From contig JANQHN010000246.1 in NCBI GenBank assembly GCA_028282665.1, positions 1 through 43,484 on the forward strand: 43,484 nucleotides of DNA, given 5' to 3'. Position numbers and translations under genes: made by a program. Source of the stretch: Phycisphaerae bacterium. GTDB lineage: Bacteria > Planctomycetota > Phycisphaerae > UBA1845. Position 1 is the stretch's first letter; each line of letters opens with the position of its first letter. The notes beneath the pieces are model-generated. The model saw nothing but the letters and a program-made list of their open reading frames with translations. It was not told the DNA's origin and searched no databases. This document shows, in pieces, positions 33,721 to 40,592 of this stretch.

Positions 33721-34542
33721 TCATGCCGCCGGCTGGCAAGCCGGGCAAACGAAGCTTGAACGGCCCGCTACTTTGATCCGTTCGATCATCGTATCGCACC
33801 CTTTGCACGCCTGTCCCTCGCGATGATAGACACGGTGATACTTTTGGAAAGAGCCAGGCGCTCCCTCGGCCGAACGGTAGTCCATAAATGTCGTCCCGTT
33901 GAATTTGATCGCGCGTTTAAGGATCGTTTTAATGCTCCGCAACAGCTTGTCCCGCGCAGCGGGGTCCAGCGCCTGGGCGACTGCCGTCGGATGGATGCCG
34001 GCGCGATGCAGGGATTCGTCACAGTAGATGTTCCCGAGCCCTGCAATAATGGTTTGATCGAGTAGCAGCGCCTTGATCTGTCGCTTGCGATCGAGCATCG
34101 CGCGAAACTTCGCGGGTGCGAGTTCCAAAGGCTCCGCTCCAAGTCGACCAAGACGCCTGCCTACATGCACCTCGCCCCCATTGTCGAACCACACGCCGCC
34201 GAACCTGCGCGGGTCGCGAAAACGAAGTTGTTCGCTTCCCCCGCTAAGATCCAGGCACAAGTGCGTGTGCGCCTCTAGCGAATCTTCCTGCGGCACAAGC
34301 GTTAACCGACCGGACATACCAAGGTGAAATACCAACGACCCGCGCGGACTCAACTTCAGAAATATCCGCTTTGCCCGCCTGCGTACACTTTGAACCCGCC
34401 TGCCTTTGAGCAGCGCGCACAACGGACCGGGCTCGCCGTGCAGTATGTCTCCGCGATGCAGAAAGACATCCACCACACGCCGACCGCTGATTCGTTCATC
34501 CAGTTGCCGGGCGATGGTCTCAACTTCGGGGAGTTCAGGCAT
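33721..34542 (-). CDS. mutM: Formamidopyrimidine-DNA glycosylase Fpg/MutM
   Basis: 273 residues, the usual length. It starts MPELPEVETIARQLD, in which Pro2 is the catalytic nucleophile and Glu3 the acid. A conserved Lys lies in RRAKRIFLKL. The H2TH segment includes GLGNIYCDESLHRAGIHP. The zinc finger at the C-terminus is CKGCDTMIERIKVAGRSSFVCPAC, with the conserved Arg in GRSSFVCP. It removes 8-oxoguanine and formamidopyrimidines from DNA and cleaves the strand by beta,delta-elimination. The open frame extends to 34599, but the start must be at 34542 for Pro2 to be exposed. It lies upstream of the ChaN gene on the same strand, with a gap of 159 bp. Confidence 0.96.
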   Translation of the reverse strand: MPELPEVETIARQLDERISGRRVVDVFLHRGDILHGEPGPLCALLKGRRVQSVRRRAKRIFLKLSPRGSLVFHLGMSGRLTLVPQEDSLEAHTHLCLDLSGGSEQLRFRDPRRFGGVWFDNGGEVHVGRRLGRLGAEPLELAPAKFRAMLDRKRQIKALLLDQTIIAGLGNIYCDESLHRAGIHPTAVAQALDPAARDKLLRSIKTILKRAIKFNGTTFMDYRSAEGAPGSFQKYHRVYHREGQACKGCDTMIERIKVAGRSSFVCPACQPAA

Positions 34543-34941
34543 ATCGATGGACGATTGGAAAAAACACACAATAACCTGTCGCGAACTCCGCAACAGCAAG
34601 ATTTCGGAAGCGAACCTGGTGAGGGCTGGCCTTTGTCACCTCCACCCTACATCTTAGAATACTCAGCCACCCTGATACAACCCCATCCAAATCCGTTGCG
34701 ATTGAATACGTCAATCTGTGATCGCGCCGACAACCTGACGGCTTAAGCTCTTGACGCCCGATTTGCGTTTCTCGATCATCGCTATGGTAAATTCTCCAGG
34801 AGTGTCACGATACCGAGCGGATACCGCCTTTCACGAGATCCAACCATCGTGCCACTCCAAAAGGTAAACAGGCTCTCACTGCCCGAACCATCAACAGACC
34901 TGTCCATCGGGTGAGAATCGGCAACTGGAAAGGAACGCTGG
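34543..34941 (+). promoter_or_regulatory. Intergenic region with a possible promoter at 34751-34779
   Basis: TTGACG (34751-34756) and GATCAT (34774-34779) are separated by 17 bp and could drive the beta-propeller gene, leaving a leader of about 155 nt. The rest of the 399 bp shows no gene; a plus-strand frame at 34324-34746 is an antisense shadow of mutM. Confidence 0.35.
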
Positions 34942-36678
34942 ATGAATCCGATAACCATCGCAAAATGCACAAGCCAAGCCATGTTTGCGCTAGCACTCTT
35001 CGCGCCGGTTCTAAAGGCCTTGGGCAATGAAGCGTTCGAGATTGAACACAGACCGATTTCCTTCGAACTTCAAGGAGTTCCCACCGAATCCCTCCTTAGC
35101 CTGGACGGCAGCCGGTTCGCAGTCGTTTGCAAGCAGGACGATAAGCAGACCCTCTACCTGGACGGCAAGCCGATCAGAACATTCGATGAACTCGTATCTT
35201 CGCGACTTACGCGAATCCCCCGGGAATTCAGAATTTGGTTCTTCAGCGAGGACAACGAGTCCTTTGCGTTCGCCATTCGCGATGGGCAGGATCAGGTCAT
35301 GATCCGTGATTCGAAGGCAGGACCGCGCTACGAGGAAATCCAAACGCCGGCTAACTTCCTTCCGGGTACTGACAAACTCGCCTACCGCGCAAAGAAAAAT
35401 GGCCAATGGGGATTCGCGGTGGATTCACCGGGCAAATCGATCTTCAAAACGATCAAGCAAGATGAAACGCGAACCGTCATCGAAGATTCGCAGCGCATGA
35501 CAGCAGACGCAGTCACCCATATCTACGCCGTGCAGGCCTCAACTCCAGCAAAAGACCAGACCACGCCATCTAAGCGCGTGCAGATTCCCGTCGTCAACGG
35601 CGTGGACGGCCCGGTAATGCAAGAAGTGAAAGGAACGCTGGTCGCACCCCAAGGAGGCAAATACCTCATCCACGCCATTCAGCTCGAAAAGGACACGCCC
35701 CTAAATCGCGCCGCCATGAACGAGATTCTATTCGACGGAAAAAGCACATGGCGATTCCGGCAATTAAAATACTCACCCAAGTTCAGTGAGGACGGCAAGC
35801 ACTGGTGCGCCGCCGTCGACACGTTCCCCGCTGAGGCTAAGAAGGGCAAGCCAATGATGCGGACGCACCTACTTATGGACGGCAAACTCATCGGACCTTT
35901 CGACGACCTCGCTGATACGGATATCACGCTTTCCCCATCCGGTGGGCACTACGCGATTACCGTGCTCCATGAAACGAAAATCAACGGCAGCCGCCAAAAG
36001 CAGTACTTTGTCATTCATAACGGGAAAAAAGCCGGACCTTACAAAGCAGTGTTCCCGCACGTCTTCAGCCCCAACGGAGAACGACTCGCCTACGTGGCCA
36101 AACCCTGGGATTCCCCCAAATGGGTTGCGGTCATCGATGGCCAACCCGGCCCTGAATACGAGAGAATCCACTCGCCGATCTTCAGCGAAAACTCGAAGCG
36201 TATCGCGTATCAGGTGGAAACGCGCAATAAACAGGCGGTAGTGGTGGACGGCCGACTCGGTGATCCGGAAGAACACATCTTTGAATTCAACGGTCGCACC
36301 GGCGTATTCTTCAGCCCGGATGGAAAACGCTACGCCTACACGGCCGCGGACAAATCGCAAAACGTTTCACTCATCGTAGATGGCAAACAACGTATTAAAA
36401 CCGGACTTAGAGGCGGATGGAACGTACGGTTCACTGAAAATTCAAAACACATTTTCATCATCGAATCCAGATCCGGCGGGCAGTACCTGCACTTTAACGG
36501 AAAACAACTCGAACTTGGCGAACACAAATTCGTCGCACCGTTGCATGAGGTACTAAACACCATCACCCAAATGCCCGACGGCGGGTACTCGCTGATGACC
36601 TGGACAAAATCACACGGCGAAGGCCTGCAATACTACAATACTTCCATCAAACCGAAATCAGCCATGCCGACGAAATGA
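34942..36678 (+). CDS. Secreted WD40/TolB-like beta-propeller protein
   Basis: 578 residues. The N-terminus is a signal-like segment (AMFALALFAPVLKALG). Several blade motifs of the TolB/PD40 kind follow: LSLDGSRFAVVCK, SEDNESFAFAIRDG, SPSGGHYAITV, SPNGERLAYVAKPWDSPKWVAVIDG, SENSKRIAYQVETRNKQAVVVDG, SPDGKRYAYTAADKSQNVSLIVDG and TENSKHIFIIESRSGG. The blades recur about every 45-60 residues, consistent with one or two propellers. A recurrent 'x-x-V-D-G-x-x-G-P' strand (INGKLIGPFDDL, HNGKKAGPYKAV, IDGQPGPEYERI) marks a subfamily. No catalytic motif is seen. It probably lies in the periplasm or on the surface. AAGGA lies about 7 nt before the ATG. Function unknown. Confidence 0.78.
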   Translation: MNPITIAKCTSQAMFALALFAPVLKALGNEAFEIEHRPISFELQGVPTESLLSLDGSRFAVVCKQDDKQTLYLDGKPIRTFDELVSSRLTRIPREFRIWFFSEDNESFAFAIRDGQDQVMIRDSKAGPRYEEIQTPANFLPGTDKLAYRAKKNGQWGFAVDSPGKSIFKTIKQDETRTVIEDSQRMTADAVTHIYAVQASTPAKDQTTPSKRVQIPVVNGVDGPVMQEVKGTLVAPQGGKYLIHAIQLEKDTPLNRAAMNEILFDGKSTWRFRQLKYSPKFSEDGKHWCAAVDTFPAEAKKGKPMMRTHLLMDGKLIGPFDDLADTDITLSPSGGHYAITVLHETKINGSRQKQYFVIHNGKKAGPYKAVFPHVFSPNGERLAYVAKPWDSPKWVAVIDGQPGPEYERIHSPIFSENSKRIAYQVETRNKQAVVVDGRLGDPEEHIFEFNGRTGVFFSPDGKRYAYTAADKSQNVSLIVDGKQRIKTGLRGGWNVRFTENSKHIFIIESRSGGQYLHFNGKQLELGEHKFVAPLHEVLNTITQMPDGGYSLMTWTKSHGEGLQYYNTSIKPKSAMPTK

Positions 36679-37100
36679 TCGTTCCACAATGGTAGTGCGC
36701 TGGATTCGCTGTGCGGACTGAAAGTGTCGGATAGGCCGGCATTGAACGAAAACCGCCTTACCGGTTCCGTGACCCGCGAAACTCACCACGCTGCTTTGCG
36801 CAAACAGCCGCCATATCCAACGATAGTGGTCATGACATTTCCCTCCGCTCACTATTTTCTGGGATTTTCTGAAAGATCCAGCGGCCAAACGTGACGTACG
36901 TACGCAACGACCAGCGGTAAGTAACACTTGTTGCTCCGTGCAACCTCGAGGTGTCCGGGATGACATTGAACGCTTAACCGCCTCCGTAAAGCAGTAGTGA
37001 ATTCACTCCCGCAATGGCGAATGGGGAACTTGCGCGCTTACGGAGACGCCGCCCTCATATGCGGCATTGCCGCCTCTTGCGCTCCAGAGGAGAAGTAATC
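36679..37100. other. Intergenic region before the pseudopilin-like gene
   Basis: 422 bp without a recognisable gene. CTCCGTAA (36982-36989) and TTACGGAG (37038-37045) could form an 8-bp stem around a 48-nt loop in the leader. A GTACGTAC palindrome lies near 36896-36905. No strong promoter pair was identified. Confidence 0.35.
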
Positions 37101-38198
37101 ATGAATTCTGCAAAAAGACAACCTGTTCGAACGCTGTGTTCCGCGTTCACGTTGATAGAATTACTTGTAGTCATAGCTATAATCGCATTGTTAATTTCGA
37201 TCCTGCTGCCATCCTTGGAGAGAGCACGCAATGCCGCAAAGCGGTCAACCTGTCTCTCGCGTCTTAAAAGCATCGCCTCGACCAGCAGGGTCTACGACGC
37301 TGACGACCCCGGCGGGTTCTGCATTCCCGTGCATCCACTGCAACATGAACAGGATCCGGTAAACCCGACTTACATCGGCGCGTACGAATGGGGAGGCAAA
37401 AGTGGCATTGGCCGCGACGATTACCTGACCGGGCAGTCGGGGGATTCACTCAACAGCAAATACGGGACAAAAGCTGGTTTCGGACCGGCAGCCCGCCCAC
37501 TGAATGTCCTTCTTTACAAAAGCGGATTTAAGGACAATCTCGACGACGACAATACGGATGGCATGCTCCGGGATACGAAGCTGGACCTGGACTTATTTAA
37601 GTGCCCCGCGGACACCTTCCCGCCGCGCGGAGGCCACTGCCCTTCCTGGATCGCGAACCCGGAGCGATCCTCGTACGATCACTTCGGAAACAGCTACGCC
37701 GCCAATATCTTCATGACCGCAAAGAGATGTGGCGGATATATGTACAGCAATTCTCCCTATTTGAGGCCGACGACTCGTGTTCCTGCTCCGGCGCGCACGC
37801 TTTTGTACGAGGAGAACATCGGTCGATGGGCTTGGGCGTCGTACCGGGATCCATGCAATACGGTAGCAGGCATCGATCCCGGACCGACCAAAACCATTGA
37901 CGGGTGGCACGGTGATGCATGGACCTACAATCGCGCCTTCGTCGATGCACACGCCGAATATCAGCCTGTGATTATTCTTGGCACCCGCGATGAAAATGGC
38001 TATTACGAGCACTATCGCTCGGAACTGGTCGATAACATCGGCGAACCGGGGCAAGATTGCATATCGTTTAAGTGCATCATCGTTCGTGGTCCAGGCTGGG
38101 CCAAAGACTGCCTGCCCGCAGCGCGCATCTGGACGAACTTGCCTTATCCCGGAGGCCAATCGGGACGTCCCTCGTACGAGGATTGCGTCACGCCATGA
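37101..38198 (+). CDS. Type II secretion/type IV pseudopilin-like protein (prepilin N-terminus)
   Basis: 365 residues. The type III signal is [39 protein letters not shown]: cleavage is expected before the Phe of AFTLIELL, with the conserved Glu at +5 and a hydrophobic helix of about 20 residues. This form of the sequence is very common among planctomycete 'prepilin-type' surface proteins. The C-terminal part contains several cysteines, [11 protein letters not shown], and a [17 protein letters not shown]-like end similar in place to the H-X9-DG domain, although the exact motif is not clear. It is likely a secreted or surface protein that uses a pilin-like signal. The frame opens at 37014, but GAGGAG lies upstream of the ATG at 37101, which is the start I chose. 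Confidence 0.85.
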   Translation: MNSAKRQPVRTLCSAFTLIELLVVIAIIALLISILLPSLERARNAAKRSTCLSRLKSIASTSRVYDADDPGGFCIPVHPLQHEQDPVNPTYIGAYEWGGKSGIGRDDYLTGQSGDSLNSKYGTKAGFGPAARPLNVLLYKSGFKDNLDDDNTDGMLRDTKLDLDLFKCPADTFPPRGGHCPSWIANPERSSYDHFGNSYAANIFMTAKRCGGYMYSNSPYLRPTTRVPAPARTLLYEENIGRWAWASYRDPCNTVAGIDPGPTKTIDGWHGDAWTYNRAFVDAHAEYQPVIILGTRDENGYYEHYRSELVDNIGEPGQDCISFKCIIVRGPGWAKDCLPAARIWTNLPYPGGQSGRPSYEDCVTP

Positions 38199-39164
38199 TC
38201 AACGCCGACGGATAAGAACAAACCAGCACGCACCGAGCAGCACGAATGTGCCAGGCTCAGGAATCGATGCAATCGTGTCGTCGATCCAGTCGTTGAATAG
38301 GGAAAGACGCATACCGGCTGTGGAGCCAAAGTAATTCGGTGCGCCGGACTGGAAGCTCGAAATCCCCATAAGCTGCATCTCGCCCTCGACATCGATATAC
38401 CACCCGCCGCCGGAATCCCCCGGGATTCCAATGCCACCCAGAGGTTGATACGCCGGGTGACCCGGCGGAACGAACCGCATCACCGCGAAGTGCTCGGCAG
38501 CGCCGAAAGGCGGAAAGCCGAATTCGGTAAGTAAATTCTGACATGCACGTAGCCGGCCTGGGTCGTCACCCACACCTCCCGATGGCGTGGCGTCAACGCC
38601 GAAACCCGCCATGTCGATAAGGTTGCCGATCTGGTCCGTTCCACGGAAACGGGTTGCAGGTTCGACGCCCACGATCGGATCATCAAAGTAGAGGAGAGCC
38701 AGATCAACACCGGTAACGGTGTAGTCCCAATCGGGATGCGAAAACCACTGGTCAGCGACGAAGGTTTGCCCCGGGTCGTCCCAGACGTGCGTGCCCGTGC
38801 CGATACGCGCCCCTATATGCTCGAACTGATTATCCTCATCGAAAAGCGTGTGGGCCGCAGTCAGCGCCCAATGCGGATCAATCACGACGGATGAGCCCTT
38901 CCAAACGTCACCGTCATCGTTGATGCCGGACAACCAAACCATCGAACTGAAATTCAGGCCGTGTTGCCGGTAGAGCAGATCATCCACGCCATCATGCCGC
39001 CCGATCCCCAGGCCGGCCGGAACAAACACACCCATGGAGAACCAAACCACCATAACGGTTCCAATCCGGGCGTAACGCTCAAAAGCGATTTTCCGGCAGT
39101 GCCAAACACGGTGTTGGAGGCTGGCTGGAGCTTGCTCTGGAAGAATTTTTGTTGGTGAATGCAC
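38199..39164 (-). CDS. Trypsin-like serine protease with PEP-CTERM sorting signal
   Basis: 321 residues from a GTG with AGGAG 7 nt upstream. A signal anchor lies at about 33-52. The catalytic triad is visible: His105 in LTAAHT, Asp154 in GVDLALLYF and Ser251 in GIPGDSGGGW. The C-terminus is a classical PEP-CTERM: IPEPGTFVLLGACWFVLIRRR, that is a PEP box, a hydrophobic segment and a basic tail. An exosortase would cleave at PEP and pass the protein to the cell surface or matrix, which links it to the EPS locus at 17031-25176. No exosortase gene is present in the window. It is convergent with the pseudopilin gene; the two stop codons abut in the palindrome TGATCA. Confidence 0.92.
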   Translation of the reverse strand: MHSPTKILPEQAPASLQHRVWHCRKIAFERYARIGTVMVVWFSMGVFVPAGLGIGRHDGVDDLLYRQHGLNFSSMVWLSGINDDGDVWKGSSVVIDPHWALTAAHTLFDEDNQFEHIGARIGTGTHVWDDPGQTFVADQWFSHPDWDYTVTGVDLALLYFDDPIVGVEPATRFRGTDQIGNLIDMAGFGVDATPSGGVGDDPGRLRACQNLLTEFGFPPFGAAEHFAVMRFVPPGHPAYQPLGGIGIPGDSGGGWYIDVEGEMQLMGISSFQSGAPNYFGSTAGMRLSLFNDWIDDTIASIPEPGTFVLLGACWFVLIRRR

Positions 39165-39382
39165 AACCCCACTCCTTGCTTTTTGGAATCTGTTTGCACC
39201 CCGGAAAGGAAAACCCGACTTACGCGCAGTATAGCAAATCGATTTTCGAATCAGAAACGATCCGATGCGTGAACCGCCACGCGAAGCATTAACTGCTTAA
39301 TTCAGAAGAGCTTAGAAAGCGCAACCGACGTTTGGGAGGACGTAGACGTTGTTTGCCGCCCATCCGGAGGGTTAATGGCGTA

Positions 39383-39697
39383 GCACCAGGCTAAGGTTTT
39401 GCGTCCCAAAAGGTCGGGTGCCTAGGATACGCTTCCCCGCCCGCGAGGATTCCACACACAAGATGCCGCTTGACCAGGATTTGACGGCGTTAGTCCAGGC
39501 AAGATTTTCCGCCCGAAAACCGGGTATCGAAGACGCGCTGTCCCACCCAAGGGGTCGAGTATCGACGATGCGCTTCTCCGCCTGAAGGTCAGGTATCGAA
39601 GACGCACCTCCCCGCCCAAGGAATCGGGAACCGAAGACGCGCTTCCCCGCCCGGAGGGCGGACGACGTTAGCCAGGGGCGCGGCGAAGCAAGCCCCT
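39383..39697. repeat. Degenerate tandem array of about nine 35-bp units
   Basis: Units start near 39383, 39418, 39453, 39488, 39523, 39559, 39593, 39628 and 39663, a period of 34-36 bp. Clear copies begin GTATCGAAGACGCGCT, GTATCGACGATGCGCT and GTATCGAAGACGCACC, each followed by CCCGCCC-like sequence and a purine run. Open frames crossing the array on the minus strand simply translate the repeat. Two GC-rich hairpins end it. Confidence 0.6.
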
Positions 39698-39738
39698 GGT
39701 TAGCGGGTGTGTTAAAAAACCACCGCCCGGCAGGGCGG
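39672..39738. repeat. Two GC-rich hairpins ending the array
   Basis: CCAGGGGC (39672-39679) pairs with GCCCCTGG (39692-39699). CCGCCC (39723-39728) pairs with GGGCGG (39733-39738); a copy of this second hairpin with a GGA loop lies at 39647-39661 inside the array. They could end transcription or be remnants of a mobile repeat. Confidence 0.5.
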
Positions 39739-39807
39739 ACGAACCGTTCGTAATGATTCAAGCGTCCGGCCTTCCGATCGACCGAACCAATCCTCTATGA
39801 TGCCATC

Positions 39808-40302
39808 ATGGACGAATTGAACATACGCTCCGCGGCCGCATCCGACGCGGCGGCGATCGCAGCGATCCTCAACGACGCGATCCTGCACACCACCGCCAGC
39901 TTCTGGACCACGCCGCGCGCGGACGCCGACATCAAGACCGCCCTCACCCAGGCAGGCGATGCGTATCCCTGGGTCGTCGCCGAAGCGGATGGCGAGGTCG
40001 TCGGCTTCGCCGAGAGCAAGCCGTGGAACCCAAGGCAGGCGTATCGCCGTACGGTGGAGGTCAGCATCTATGTCATCCGTTCGCATCAAGGACGGGGCGT
40101 GGGCAAGCGGCTTTACGGCGATCTGATCGAGCGCCTGCGCACGCTCGACTACGGACAGGCCCTCGCCGGTATTGCCCTGCCCAACGAAGCCAGCACCCGC
40201 CTCCACGAATCCGCCGGCTTCAAACCCGTCGGCATTTTCAAAAACATCGGCCACAAGTTCGGCCGGACCATCAGCGTAGGGTACTGGCAACTGGAACTGT
40301 AA
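39808..40302 (+). CDS. GNAT N-acetyltransferase, phosphinothricin acetyltransferase-like
   Basis: 164 residues. The acetyl-CoA motif RSHQGRGVGKRLYGDLIERLR matches GNAT motif A (Q/R-x-x-G-x-G/A). The N-terminal IRSAAASDAAAIAAILNDAILHTTASF, the later FAESKPWNPRQAYRRTVEVSIYV and ALPNEASTRLHESAGFKPVGIFKNIGHKFGR are typical of the PAT/Bar branch. Such enzymes acetylate phosphinothricin or methionine derivatives and other small amines; the physiological substrate here is unknown. It stands alone, with repeats upstream and the NACHT gene downstream. The ATG follows no clear ribosome site. Confidence 0.9.
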   Translation: MDELNIRSAAASDAAAIAAILNDAILHTTASFWTTPRADADIKTALTQAGDAYPWVVAEADGEVVGFAESKPWNPRQAYRRTVEVSIYVIRSHQGRGVGKRLYGDLIERLRTLDYGQALAGIALPNEASTRLHESAGFKPVGIFKNIGHKFGRTISVGYWQLEL

Positions 40303-40474
40303 AGAGCGGATACGGAACCGGCAGCCACGAGAAAGCTTCCACGCTTCGCCCGACCCCGCCGAAACGGCATGCGGACTTTCTTCCACCTATTCGACTGGCC
40401 GGAACCGCCGCCATAATTGGAATAAGACGCCGTATCGTCGTTTTCGAGCAGTTCGGAATTCAGACCAAACCAAT

Positions 40475-40503
40475 TTGTATTCGCCAAAGCACATACCCAT
40501 AAT
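40475..40503 (+). promoter_or_regulatory. Predicted sigma-70 promoter of the NACHT gene
   Basis: TTGTAT (40475-40480) and CATAAT (40498-40503) are separated by 17 bp, with 5 of 6 matches at -10 and 3-4 of 6 at -35. The leader would be about 83 nt to the ATG at 40593. Confidence 0.5.
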
Positions 40504-40592
40504 AAGGGTAGTCTATCCATTTGCTGGAAACCGACTTCGCGTCGCTTCTATGGATGTGGCAACTTCACTTCGCACACAGGACTCGAATCGGG

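Noticed and set aside
39383-39697. CRISPR array
   Set aside because: Units are contiguous and degenerate, with no unique spacers, and no cas gene is present.
39372-39761. Minus-strand frame of 129 codons in the repeat region
   Set aside because: Its sequence only translates the 35-bp repeat (33-36-residue echoes such as 'SIPDLQAEKR' and 'SIPGFRAEN'), with no independent support.
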